A stretch of 64,000 nucleotides of DNA from assembly GCA_029564115.1 (NCBI GenBank), contig JAKQQP010000533.1, positions 9,334 to 73,333 on the forward strand, in the 5' to 3' direction. The notes below the pieces were generated by a model. It saw only the letters and a program-made list of their open reading frames with translations, had not been told where the DNA came from and did not search any database. A program made the translations under genes and the position numbers. The stretch is from Candidatus Rifleibacteriota bacterium (GTDB lineage Bacteria; Riflebacteria; Ozemobacteria; Ozemobacterales; Ozemobacteraceae). Of this stretch, positions 1 through 8,732 are shown in pieces; position 1 is the first letter of the stretch, and the number at the start of each line of letters is the position of its first letter.

Positions 1-1964
1 GGCTGAGAGCCGGCCTGGCGGGCTTTTAAAGTTTTATCTTCGAGCTGTTGCGAGATTTTTTCGGGCGACGCCGGCATGCCTGTAGCTGCAGCCGCTGCAG
101 CAGCAAAATCATCGTTGCTGCCAACCGCTGGTACTTTTGCCGGACGGTTTCCAGAAGGTTTTGCCAGCGGATCATGCGGCGCCAGATCATAAAGATTGTT
201 AGCGTAAAGGGTGGCCTTTGCGGAATTTTTGCTTGCGGCGCTGCAGGCGACGAGCAGGCGAAAGAGTTTGATGCGGTCACTGCGCTCGGTATAGATACCA
301 AAGCAGCCTTCGAGAGAACGCAAAGCCAGCGATGGAAATATTCTTGCCAAAATCGCGATTCTGAACCAGTAAGTAGATTCATAAAATGCCATAAGTGGCC
401 GCAGAAGCTTGATCATTACAAAAAACAGAATGACAAGAACCACAACCACCACGGGCCTGCCGCTGCCGTGTGCCCACAGGAGCAAGCCCGGCCACTTGAG
501 TTTTGGGTTTTTGGGCTGAATTTCAGCAGCTTTAAGATAATGTTTCTGGGCTTCTTCGATGCGATTTTCGGCCAGCGCCAGCTTCATCATTACAAAACTT
601 GCATAAAAACTCTGACCGGATCTGGCAATTATTGCTGCAGCAGCTTCTTTGAGCTCTTCAACCGTGCGCTGCCCGGTATAAAAATTCGCCATCAGGCGCA
701 TTTCCCAGACCTGAACCATGGTTTCGACCGAGTTCATCAAGCCGGGATTCTGGTTCAAAAACAATCTCAGCTGATTATATTTTTCGTTTTCGAGCAGTTC
801 AACGGCCTTTTTCAGGTTTTCTTCGCTGCGCAGGCTGGAAACGGCAATCTGATTTTCAACTGCTGCAAGTCGCTCGACCCAGTCGGGGTTATCGTTTCTA
901 AGAAGAAGCAGTTCTTTTAAAATATTGCGAATCCGCAAAACATCCTGGTCCTGTTCGGCACGACGCAGATCAGCTTCGAATCTGCGCACCGCAAGCTCTA
1001 TTCTGGCCTCTTCCGACTCGATCTTTGCGGTAGCTCCGCGACTTGAAATATCTTCGATCTGCTGCAAAGTTGCCCGGGCAAAAGCATTACCGGCATCAAG
1101 CTGATAAATTTCACGGCACAAGGCGCGGGCTTTTAAAAACAACCGCTCACGCATGGCTTCGCCGGCCTGACCGATTAAATCTCTGATTTTTGCAGCTCTG
1201 GCGAACCGCTTTTCAGACTCGCCAAGCCCGGGATATTGCGGCTCAAAATCGCGAACCTGTTGAATATTCTTTCTGGCTGCCTCGAGATCGCCGAGAGCCA
1301 TTGCCACATCAGCCTGGTCAAGTATTTTGCCGGCACCGGCGCGGGCAAGAATGCGCATATTTTCGAGCCCCGGGCGGAATTCAGGGGCAGTTGCCTCGAT
1401 TTGAGCCAGAATCTCGTGCAGCTGCAGCCGGTATAGAATCTGCGCCGGGCGGCTCAAGGCCTTTTCGAGTTTCTTTAAGTGGTTTATCCAGGTCGCATTA
1501 ACCTTTACGGGCATACCGATCTCGATGCGATCGAGCAAAGCTTCGCCGGCAATTATAAAACGCTCTTCGCCTGCAGACGTAGCAATCTCGAGCAACTGCA
1601 GCCACTCATCAGCTGTAGAGCTTTTAAAACTGCAAATTTCGGTTTGCAGGCGCAGTAATTCAGACATCTCTTCTGGGGGCAGATCGGACAGAGATTTTTC
1701 ACGCCGAACCTGCGCAGCTTCAGAAGCAAGATAGCCCCGCAGCAGATTTTCGGCTTCAGCAACCTGTAGACCGGCACGGATACACATGCGCAGCAAGCCG
1801 ACGGCCTCTGCTGTTTTGCCGGAATTTATCGCATCATTTGTTTCAATCCACAATTGATCCTGTCTGGCAGCTGCTTTTTCATTTAAAGACGCTTCGTTAC
1901 CCGAAAGGTTGCCGACAGAAAACAGACAAAAAAATGCCAGAGCCATAGCGGCAAGATGACGCAT
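1..1964 (-). CDS. Secreted/membrane-anchored helical repeat protein (3' end outside window)
   Basis: I translated this frame by hand: it is open from an ATG at 1964 to the window edge, at least 654 residues, and the C-terminus is missing. Residues 1-21 form a signal peptide. Residues 40-490 are almost wholly helical and rich in Ala, Glu, Leu and Arg. They contain TPR-like stretches, the clearest at about 455-485, where the text reads AENRIEEAQKHYLKAAEIQP. A single strong membrane segment lies at 503-520, followed by a cytoplasm-like tail. A short GAGG/GGAGAG ribosome site precedes the ATG, and an extended -10 (TGGTATAAT) lies upstream. The architecture suggests a periplasmic TPR scaffold tethered to the inner membrane. 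I do not recognise a specific family. It is transcribed divergently from the cyclase gene at 2115. Confidence 0.75.
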   Translation of the reverse strand, partial: MRHLAAMALAFFCLFSVGNLSGNEASLNEKAAARQDQLWIETNDAINSGKTAEAVGLLRMCIRAGLQVAEAENLLRGYLASEAAQVRREKSLSDLPPEEMSELLRLQTEICSFKSSTADEWLQLLEIATSAGEERFIIAGEALLDRIEIGMPVKVNATWINHLKKLEKALSRPAQILYRLQLHEILAQIEATAPEFRPGLENMRILARAGAGKILDQADVAMALGDLEAARKNIQQVRDFEPQYPGLGESEKRFARAAKIRDLIGQAGEAMRERLFLKARALCREIYQLDAGNAFARATLQQIEDISSRGATAKIESEEARIELAVRRFEADLRRAEQDQDVLRIRNILKELLLLRNDNPDWVERLAAVENQIAVSSLRSEENLKKAVELLENEKYNQLRLFLNQNPGLMNSVETMVQVWEMRLMANFYTGQRTVEELKEAAAAIIARSGQSFYASFVMMKLALAENRIEEAQKHYLKAAEIQPKNPKLKWPGLLLWAHGSGRPVVVVVLVILFFVMIKLLRPLMAFYESTYWFRIAILARIFPSLALRSLEGCFGIYTERSDRIKLFRLLVACSAASKNSAKATLYANNLYDLAPHDPLAKPSGNRPAKVPAVGSNDDFAAAAAAATGMPASPEKISQQLEDKTLKARQAGSQ

Positions 1965-2010
1965 TTTCCTCGTCTCTCCCCATGTTCGAGTTTTTTAACA
2001 TTTACATTTT

Positions 2011-2019
2011 ATTATACCA
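2011..2019 (-). promoter_or_regulatory. Extended -10 promoter element
   Basis: The minus strand reads TGGTATAAT about 47 bases upstream of the start at 1964. This is a perfect TATAAT with an extended TGn. No good -35 is visible, which is usual for extended -10 promoters. Confidence 0.4.
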
Positions 2020-2114
2020 GCACTCATGTTAACATAATTTACGTGCCAGACCGCAATATTAAAGATAAATCAGAACGGCCATCCAACTCTGCTCAATAAA
2101 ACGGGGGAGCCTGC

Positions 2115-4097
2115 GTGAGTATCAAATTTTCAAGTTTCGCTGCAATGACGCGCCAGAACCAGATCAACGCGTTGATGAACATAAAAAAAACCGGCAGCAC
2201 CAGCCAGACTGACTTTCTTCTTGTATTGCACGCCATGTTGAGCGAAGATCTGCAAGTCGCCATGGCAGCGAAAATGGCAATAGCCAACTTTACATCACAA
2301 AGCTGGTATCAAGATTTCGGCAAGCCCTCAGACCCTGAAACCACCGCCAGAATTTCTGAATATTTGCGCAACAGTATCGGCTACGGCCCTGAACTGATCG
2401 AAATTACCGACCCGCCTGAAAGGCAGCAGATGGCCCAGAATCTGGCCCGAAAGCAAAAAAAATTCGAAACCACACGCGAATGGGAAGGACCCTTCGCCGA
2501 AAAAGTGCAACTGCTCAACACTCTGCGCGAAGACAGCTGGAAACTCATCGAAAAAACCCTAAAACCCGGCGAAAGCATCGAAAAATGCTGGTTATGCCTC
2601 TTTTCCGAAACATTGCAACCCTTCAAGGACTGCATCAGATCACTCGACGGCAACGCCTCGACCATGGTCGTCAACCTCAGCAGAATTCAGCACCCCGACC
2701 AGATCGACCCGGCTCTGGGCGCAATGTTCAAGCTGCTTGGCCGGCCGGCTTACCTGCTCGCGCTCGTCACCGGCAAACGCGCTATCCTTTTCCTGCGCGA
2801 CGAAATTGGCACTTCTCAGGCGGCAATTCTCGTTTTTAACCTGCAGAATATCTGCAGCGTCAACGTGGTCAAAGAAGGCATGCTGAGCAGCGTCGAAATA
2901 GAAACACATCAGGACTTCATCAAATTGCCCCTTATGGCTAACGAAGACGCCGAAGACGCTGTCAGTTTTTTAAAAGAGCGCAGCGTCGAATCTATCGAAG
3001 CCACCGAAGACCTTATCGACCGTGACTTCGAAAAAGAGCTGAAAAAGCTCGAAATGCTGTTCAAGGCGCGGGCTATCAAAAGCAGCGAATATTTCTTTCG
3101 CAAATCACGACTGCAAAAAATGGAACTGGAAAAATTTTCGGATGCCAATATCGAATTGCTGCTTGCCAGAAGGTTTGCCGATGGAAGCGGCAATGACAAA
3201 TTCGATGAACAGCTTTTAAAAAAGTTCACTTTCGAAAAGACGATCATGTTTACCGATATTGTCGGCTTCTCGACTCAGGCATCGCAAAAGATGCTTCTCG
3301 ATACCATGACGCTGCTGGCCGTACACGACAAGCTGCTGATGCCGACAATCAAGCAGTTTGAAGGCACTCTTATCAAAAAAATAGGCGATGCCCTGATGGT
3401 CAGATTTGACGACCCGCTGCAAGCCTGCATGGCCGCCCAGGATATGCAAAACCGCCTGTTTGACTTCAACGCCCGCAGTGAAGAGAAAATTTTTATCAGA
3501 ATTGGTATCAACACCGGAACTGTTTTTATAAAAAATGAAGACGTATTTGGCGACGCCGTTAACATGGCAGCACGCATGGAAGCTTTGGCCAAACCAGGGC
3601 GAATCTTTGTCACCGAAACGACCATGCAGAAACTCGAAAATCGCCTGCCGGCCGAAAACCTCGGGCCAATGCAGGTTAAAGGTCGAAGTGAACCCATAAA
3701 CGTATACTCTATTATCGACAAAACCAGCAAGGCCGATGAAATGGCGGCCATGGCCAACGAATTCCTGCAAAACAACGGAGCTGATTCTGCTCCCGAAAAA
3801 GTGGCCAGCCCCGAAGGAACACAATCACAGTCACAACCAGAGGCTGTGCCAGCACAAGAGTCAGAGCCGGCAACAGAAGTTATCTCTGAGCCAAATTCTG
3901 AAACAACCCATGAGAATACGGCTGTTTGTAAAGAACCACCGATAAACTACCCCGGAGACTTCTTAAATGCCATCGATTACGCACGCTATTGCTACATCAG
4001 ATCGGTAAAAGACGGCAGAGCTCGCCAGCCCGACCTTGAAGACTGGTTTGCCCGCTTCGAACTCTATCTGCGCCCCAGAATTCAAGACGAGCCCTGA
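2115..4097 (+). CDS. Class III adenylate/guanylate cyclase with helical N-terminal regulatory region
   Basis: This 660-residue soluble protein probably makes cAMP (or cGMP). The cyclase homology domain spans about residues 372-535. It has the first metal Asp in MFTDIVGF, the purine-selecting Lys and second metal Asp in IKKIGDALM, and the FGDAVNMAARME block with the Asp, Asn and Arg needed for transition-state binding, so it should be active. Residues 1-60 look like a HEAT-type helical repeat (counting and sampling of many short helices), and 60-370 hold no family I recognise. A Gln/Glu/Pro-rich linker (about 560-615) leads to a short C-terminal helical piece. The start is GTG with GGGGGAG just upstream. 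No membrane segment is seen, unlike the second cyclase at 18745. Confidence 0.85.
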   Translation: MSIKFSSFAAMTRQNQINALMNIKKTGSTSQTDFLLVLHAMLSEDLQVAMAAKMAIANFTSQSWYQDFGKPSDPETTARISEYLRNSIGYGPELIEITDPPERQQMAQNLARKQKKFETTREWEGPFAEKVQLLNTLREDSWKLIEKTLKPGESIEKCWLCLFSETLQPFKDCIRSLDGNASTMVVNLSRIQHPDQIDPALGAMFKLLGRPAYLLALVTGKRAILFLRDEIGTSQAAILVFNLQNICSVNVVKEGMLSSVEIETHQDFIKLPLMANEDAEDAVSFLKERSVESIEATEDLIDRDFEKELKKLEMLFKARAIKSSEYFFRKSRLQKMELEKFSDANIELLLARRFADGSGNDKFDEQLLKKFTFEKTIMFTDIVGFSTQASQKMLLDTMTLLAVHDKLLMPTIKQFEGTLIKKIGDALMVRFDDPLQACMAAQDMQNRLFDFNARSEEKIFIRIGINTGTVFIKNEDVFGDAVNMAARMEALAKPGRIFVTETTMQKLENRLPAENLGPMQVKGRSEPINVYSIIDKTSKADEMAAMANEFLQNNGADSAPEKVASPEGTQSQSQPEAVPAQESEPATEVISEPNSETTHENTAVCKEPPINYPGDFLNAIDYARYCYIRSVKDGRARQPDLEDWFARFELYLRPRIQDEP

Positions 4098-4503
4098 TTT
4101 TTTTTCGAACACCATCTGTTTATAACCACATCTGTTTGCATAATGAGAGCTTTTATAATAGAATTTCTTCTGGATACTTGAGTCGGACCAACCAGATCTT
4201 CGCCCGTGAATTGTTCGAGCGATGTGTGTCGAGTGCTTTTGGCCTGAAAATTCAAATTGTTGCAGCCCATAATGCAAAAAAACAACATGGCTGCGCAACA
4301 GCAAGTTCTATCAGATGGATTCAGTGTTTGCAGCAAAACAACTGACAACGCCGCGTGCATAAAATACGTTGCCAGAGATGCCTTCTGTCTGACAGCCCGC
4401 TGCTGTTTTCGGCCAAACAGACCGTCACCTGTTTCATAAATGCTTCATCTGGCGATTGAAGGCTTGTGCGAATCCATATTTTTCAACACGGAGAAAACAA
4501 CAG
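4098..4503. other. Non-coding gap of about 400 bases
   Basis: No convincing gene: the short open frames here lack ribosome sites and overlap one another. A T8 run right after the cyclase stop (about 4098-4106) may help termination. A TATAAT at 4154-4159 could belong to the downstream membrane-protein gene but would leave a leader of about 340 bases. I see no tRNA-like fold. Confidence 0.4.
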
Positions 4504-6045
4504 GTGGAACAAATTGTAGAACAAATTGCGAAGCTTCAGTTTTTGAACCATTTCTGGATGACGCTTTTTCTGATCATCCCAATGGTGCTTATTTCAAGAT
4601 CGGTAGTTGCCGGCAGTCGCTACTCACCAATTCTGATAATCGTTCTCTTCGGCCTTGGCATGGGTTATGCACTTGTAAAAAGCGACATAGGCACCCCGGG
4701 TCTGCCTGAATTTCCGCTTGTAGCACTGGTCAGCAGAGTCACGATCGTTGCCCTGGTAATGTCATTTTTTGTCGGCGGCCAGGAACTGAAAAAAGTCGTC
4801 AAAGGCGAACACCTCGAGCTTGACGAAATAGTTGTCTATTCAAGCGAAGAAACCATTCTTGGCACCCGCCGCACGCAGTTTTATTTTCTTATTCGCTCGT
4901 TTTTCATTCTCATCGGTATCGAAGGTATCGTCAGACTCTTTATTGGCGCCGGCGCTGCCGACCCGATCTCGCACTTTTACCCGCTGATCGCATATGTCGG
5001 CGTCTGCGGAGCCATTATTCTGATCGACAACAAAGCGACAATCAAGGCTAAAGGCGCTTATATCCGCAAAGGTCTTTATGAAATAATCATGATCGTGGCC
5101 GTTCTGTTACTGTCGCATCACATTGCCACCGCAATCAAGCCGGTCATAGCCCTACCGCAGATCTTCTTCGCAATGCTGATTTCTGCAGGGCTCGGCATGC
5201 TCTTCTCGAACTGGACCATGGGGCCAACCGGCCGCTCTCTACTTTTTGCCGGTATTCCAGTTGTGCTAGCGGCAAACTTCATGATCGGCGGTTCAAGAAT
5301 TGCAGAGGCGTTCAAATTGCAGGGCATGACCTCGGTAATGGCCTACGGCTTTTTCGGCCAATTGTTCTGGATGTTCGGAGGGCTGGCACTCCTGATCTTT
5401 TTGGGAAAAGCAAACCATGTGCGCAACCTGGCACCCGGCATGGCAGGCTCGCTCTCACACTCTGGCCTGACGGGTGCCTGTACCGCCGGTGACCTCGGCA
5501 CCGAAGCTGCTGCCCGTGCCCCGATCATGATCAACGTTCCGTTTTTCGGGCATATTTTCGTTTTCACCATTCTGGCAATGAGCGTTCAGCGCGGTCAGCT
5601 GATTGTTCCCGCAGCCCTTCTGATCACCGTCATCGGAATCATACTCACCGCCTGGTCAATGAAAACCCTGAAAAATTCAGGCGGCAAAGAAACCGAAGAA
5701 GTCAAAGGCCTGATGCAGTTTTCTTTTGGCTGGCAGATCACTGCCGTATTCGGTGGCTTTTTTCTGCTTCATCTAAGCGGCATGGATATTTCAAGCGCCG
5801 CCATGGCCAAATCTTCGGCAATTTCGCACTTCGGTCTGTTCGCAGCCACTCAAGGCGGTATGTTCGGCGAGACTGCCTCGAGTCTGATTCCGTTCATTTT
5901 TGCCATGCCATTTCTGGTACACCCTCTGGTGTTCGGCATATTCGGAGCAGCCATGGAAAAAGAAGGCGAAATGCCGGCTAAAATCGTTCTTGCTCTCGCA
6001 ATTATCGGGGTTATCGGCGTCATTTATTCGCTCACCCTGGCATGA
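4504..6045 (+). CDS. Polytopic inner-membrane protein of unknown family
   Basis: About 513 residues with roughly twelve to fourteen hydrophobic segments, so an integral membrane transporter-like protein. I do not recognise the family. A cytoplasmic loop near residues 95-125 is charged (ELKKVVKGEHLELDEIVVY). A Gly/Ala-rich stretch around 310-345 (LSHSGLTGACTAGDLGTEAA) is the most distinctive motif and could line a substrate path. The start chosen is the GTG at 4504, with GGAG ten bases upstream. An in-frame TTG at 4456 would add 16 residues that do not look like a membrane protein start, and an ATG at 4558 is also possible. It converges on the ABC-F gene, with a shared hairpin between them. 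Confidence 0.7.
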   Translation: MEQIVEQIAKLQFLNHFWMTLFLIIPMVLISRSVVAGSRYSPILIIVLFGLGMGYALVKSDIGTPGLPEFPLVALVSRVTIVALVMSFFVGGQELKKVVKGEHLELDEIVVYSSEETILGTRRTQFYFLIRSFFILIGIEGIVRLFIGAGAADPISHFYPLIAYVGVCGAIILIDNKATIKAKGAYIRKGLYEIIMIVAVLLLSHHIATAIKPVIALPQIFFAMLISAGLGMLFSNWTMGPTGRSLLFAGIPVVLAANFMIGGSRIAEAFKLQGMTSVMAYGFFGQLFWMFGGLALLIFLGKANHVRNLAPGMAGSLSHSGLTGACTAGDLGTEAAARAPIMINVPFFGHIFVFTILAMSVQRGQLIVPAALLITVIGIILTAWSMKTLKNSGGKETEEVKGLMQFSFGWQITAVFGGFFLLHLSGMDISSAAMAKSSAISHFGLFAATQGGMFGETASSLIPFIFAMPFLVHPLVFGIFGAAMEKEGEMPAKIVLALAIIGVIGVIYSLTLA

Positions 6046-6080
6046 TGAGCTGAACAGACCCCCAAAAACAAGCACAGCGT

Positions 6081-6109
6081 CGGCAGACCGTCAGTTTATC
6101 GGTCTGCCG
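6081..6109. terminator. Perfect 10-bp hairpin between convergent genes
   Basis: CGGCAGACCG at 6081-6090 pairs perfectly with CGGTCTGCCG at 6100-6109 around a nine-base loop. It lies in the gap after the membrane-protein gene and overlaps the last codons and stop of the ABC-F gene on the other strand. It lacks a strong T tract, so it may block read-through or act with Rho rather than as a classical intrinsic terminator. Confidence 0.5.
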
Positions 6110-7725
6110 TGCAGCTGGGCTGATTTTTCGACATAATAGTCGTAATCGCCGTCATAGATTCTCAGGGCGCCGTGATCAACCTCGAACACCCTGTTAACAA
6201 GATGTTTCAGGAAATAGCGGTCGTGGCTGACGATCATGACTGTGCCTTCGAATTCCTGCAGAGCTTCGAGCAGAACTTCGCGGCTGGTAATATCGAGATG
6301 GTTGGTCGGTTCATCGAGAATGAGAAAATTGACCGGCTGAGCCAGCAGACAGGCAAGCATAACCCTGCTCTTCTCGCCACCTGAGAGAATCGAAACTTTT
6401 TTCTCGGTGTCATCACCAGAAAAAAGGAAGGCACCGAGCAGATTTTTGATCGTGCCAACGTTGGCCATCGGCAGGCGTTCCTGCAGTTCTTCGAAAATGG
6501 TGCGCTCTGGTCGCAAAACATCGCACGAATACTGACTGAAATAACCAACCTGCACGCTCGCCCCCAGATTACAAACCCCAGCCGTGGGTTCTGTCATGCC
6601 GGTGATGATTTTCAGAAGCGTCGATTTACCGGCACCATTGATACCGGTCACCGCAATTTTATTGGTTCGCAGAACTTTGCCGCTGACACCAGAAAAGACG
6701 GGGAGCATGCGACCGTCGTGCAGCGGCCATTCTTTGCCAAGATTATCGAGCTCGACAACGATGTCACCGCTGCGTTTAACGGGCTGAAAGCGAAATTTGA
6801 TGACTTTCGGGTCTGGTGGCACAACAATTCGCTCTATCTTTTCGATAGTTTTGACCCGCGACTGCACCTGAGCCGCATGCGACGCGCGGGCGGCAAAACG
6901 GGCAATGAATTCTTCTTCTTTGGCGAGCATCGCCTGCTGACGGCGCTGGGCCGATAAAAGCTGCTCGCGCCTGACCACCCTTTCCTGCAGATAGAACTCG
7001 TAGTCACCGCTGTAAGTTGTTATAGTCTCGCCGGCCACTTCTATGGTTCTCGAGCAGATTCGCGTCATGAATTCGCGGTCATGGCTGGTCATGACAATCG
7101 CACCTTTGAACTCTTTCAGCCAGGTTTCGAGCCAGAGTATCGACTCGATATCGAGATGGTTGGTCGGTTCGTCGATCAGCAGTACATCTGGGTTCAGCAA
7201 TAGAATACGGGCAAGAGCAATACGCATTTTCCAGCCGCCGGAAAAGGTTTCGACCGGGTGATCCCAGCGATCGGGGCCAATACCAAGGCCATTGAGAATC
7301 GTCTGCGCTTCACTTTCTTTTTCGTAGCCATTCAAGTGAATGAACTCTTCCTGAAGTTTGCCGTAACGTTCCATGAAAGCGTCGTCACAGTTGAAGTCGG
7401 GCTCAGCCATCTGATGCTCGAGGTTGTGCAGTTTGCGACCAACTTCATAGACTCTGCCGGCTCCGGCAAGCACCTCAGCCAGGGCAGACCGACCTGACAT
7501 TTCACCGACGTCCTGGGAAAAATAACCGATAACCAGACCGGCGTTGATGTTTACTTCGCCTTCATCCGGCTTTTCGAGGCCCATTATCAAACGGAACACC
7601 GTAGTTTTACCGGCGCCATTGGGGCCAACCAGGCCAATCTTATCGCCAGGCCTGACCAGAAAGTTGGCATTTTGAAAGAGAATACGACTGGAATATGCGA
7701 CTTTAACGTTTGCTAAATTAATCAT
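6091..7725 (-). CDS. ABC-F family ATPase (Uup/EttA/YbiT type)
   Basis: 544 residues with two fused ABC ATPase domains and no membrane domain, which is the ABC-F layout. Members act on the ribosome as translation factors or antibiotic-resistance factors. Domain 1 has Walker A GPNGAGKTT (about residue 35), signature FSGGWKMR and Walker B LLIDEPTNHLD. Domain 2 has Walker A GINGAGKST, signature LSGGEKSR and Walker B LILDEPTNHLD. The linker between them (about 235-320) is charged and helical, the P-site tRNA interaction motif region. Arginine-rich stretches such as RVVRREQLLSAQRRQQ fit this. No long C-terminal coiled coil is present, so it is closer to EttA/YbiT-type proteins than to Uup. The substrate cannot be told from sequence. 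It stands alone with a weak ribosome site. Confidence 0.93.
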   Translation of the reverse strand: MINLANVKVAYSSRILFQNANFLVRPGDKIGLVGPNGAGKTTVFRLIMGLEKPDEGEVNINAGLVIGYFSQDVGEMSGRSALAEVLAGAGRVYEVGRKLHNLEHQMAEPDFNCDDAFMERYGKLQEEFIHLNGYEKESEAQTILNGLGIGPDRWDHPVETFSGGWKMRIALARILLLNPDVLLIDEPTNHLDIESILWLETWLKEFKGAIVMTSHDREFMTRICSRTIEVAGETITTYSGDYEFYLQERVVRREQLLSAQRRQQAMLAKEEEFIARFAARASHAAQVQSRVKTIEKIERIVVPPDPKVIKFRFQPVKRSGDIVVELDNLGKEWPLHDGRMLPVFSGVSGKVLRTNKIAVTGINGAGKSTLLKIITGMTEPTAGVCNLGASVQVGYFSQYSCDVLRPERTIFEELQERLPMANVGTIKNLLGAFLFSGDDTEKKVSILSGGEKSRVMLACLLAQPVNFLILDEPTNHLDITSREVLLEALQEFEGTVMIVSHDRYFLKHLVNRVFEVDHGALRIYDGDYDYYVEKSAQLHGRPIN

Positions 7726-7778
7726 GGTGCCTGATTTTAAGCGAGCCGAACTGACAAGTCAAGAATTGGATAGTGGTT

Positions 7779-8120
7779 TAGCCGCGGATGAACGGGGATC
7801 TTTTTTTAGCCACGGATGAACTCGGATAAACGCGGATGAAGAGAGAAAGAAGAAAGAAAGAAAGAGAAAGAATGACTGCAATTGCGAGAGAAGCGTGGTA
7901 AACGATAATCTTCTGGCCACGGATGAACCCGGATAAACGCGGATGGAGAGAGAAAGAAGAAAGAAAGAAAGAAAGAATGACTGCAACTGCGAGAGAAGCG
8001 TGGTAAACGATAATCTTCTGGCCACGGATGAACCCGGATAAACGCGGATGAAGAGAGAAAGAAAGAAAGAAAGAAAGAAGGAAAGAAAGAATGACTGCAA
8101 CTGCGAGAGAAGCGCAGCAC
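7779..8120. repeat. Tandem array of CGGAT-type interspersed repeat with GAAA microsatellite
   Basis: Three near-identical units start at 7809, 7916 and 8021 (periods 107 and 105), after a partial unit near 7779. Each begins GCCACGGATGAA and continues with CGGATAAACG and CGGATGAAGA, so CGGAT recurs three times at exactly 10-bp spacing. A purine run of (GAAA)n follows, whose length differs between units, then a conserved 45-base segment (ACTGCAACTGCGAGAGAAGC). Open frames here on the minus strand are only low-complexity Ser/Phe/Leu text and are not genes. A related array in inverted orientation lies at 9982-10176. Confidence 0.9.
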
Positions 8121-8210
8121 TTTCATTGTCATTATATAATATTCACAGCTAAATTTAGCTTGTCTTGCGGTTTGTTTTGAACATCTTTATCTCATAGCCC
8201 GGAGGCAAAA

Positions 8211-8471
8211 ATGACCCAGAAAGATGACGACCAGCAAAACAATGCAAACAAGCCATGCAGCGACTGCAAGTGCGGCAGAGCTCAAGCTGGCAAAGACGAT
8301 GTATACAAACGTCTGAACGCTTATCGCCCACCTGAGAACCTTTTAAAAAAACACCCCTGCCCCGACTGCTTCAACTGCCTGTGGTGCGGCGACGCCCGCT
8401 GCGAAATATGCCTGCGCAGCAAAGTCAAAACCCCGCCCCCGGAACCAGATCCCCCCAAAGACAAAACCTGA
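8211..8471 (+). CDS. Small Cys-rich putative metal-binding protein
   Basis: 86 residues, start fixed by a perfect GGAGG six bases upstream. The protein is soluble, with an Asn/Gln/Asp-rich N-terminus and a Pro-rich acidic C-terminus. Cysteines occur in two sets: CSDCKC near residue 16 and CPDCFNCLWCGDARCEIC at about 47-64. The second set reads as tandem CxxC-type knuckles that could bind one or two zinc ions or an iron-sulfur centre. I recognise no family. It lies directly after the repeat array and before the alkylation-repair gene, with a 260-base gap, so co-transcription is possible but not shown. Confidence 0.7.
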   Translation: MTQKDDDQQNNANKPCSDCKCGRAQAGKDDVYKRLNAYRPPENLLKKHPCPDCFNCLWCGDARCEICLRSKVKTPPPEPDPPKDKT

Positions 8472-8732
8472 GCCAAAACATCTGCCCAGCCCTCTGTAGC
8501 AATTAAATAATCATTTTTTTCGCACAAATTCTCTATTCTTGAACTCATTGGCTGGCTCGTTCGCACTCCAGCGGCACTCGTGCACAAGCAGCCGCCAGAC
8601 TCAACAATAGTGGCGTTTCCCGCTGCACCTCTTTACAAAATCCCGCAATGAGCTTTTATAAAAAAGATAACGCAGGCGCTTGCCTGTGGTGACGGCTTGA
8701 AATTTGTCTTGAAAAGCTGCATAATCGAAGCC
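8472..8732. other. Intergenic gap
   Basis: About 260 bases without a supported gene. A -10-like TATAAA sits near 8657, and no terminator hairpin is obvious. Confidence 0.3.

Noticed and set aside
48..920. Plus-strand open frame of 290 residues
   Set aside because: It lies antisense to the helical repeat protein, whose frame is open to the edge with a signal peptide; the plus frame has Cys/Arg-rich, non-protein-like text.
4082..4455. Short overlapping open frames in the gap before the membrane protein, and possible tRNA
   Set aside because: The frames lack ribosome sites and compete on both strands; no cloverleaf or GTTCRA arm with a matching acceptor stem was found.
7759..8132. Two overlapping minus-strand open frames of 113 and 108 residues
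   Set aside because: They translate the repeat array and GAAA runs into Ser/Phe/Leu text repeated three times; there is no ribosome site and both frames are equally open.
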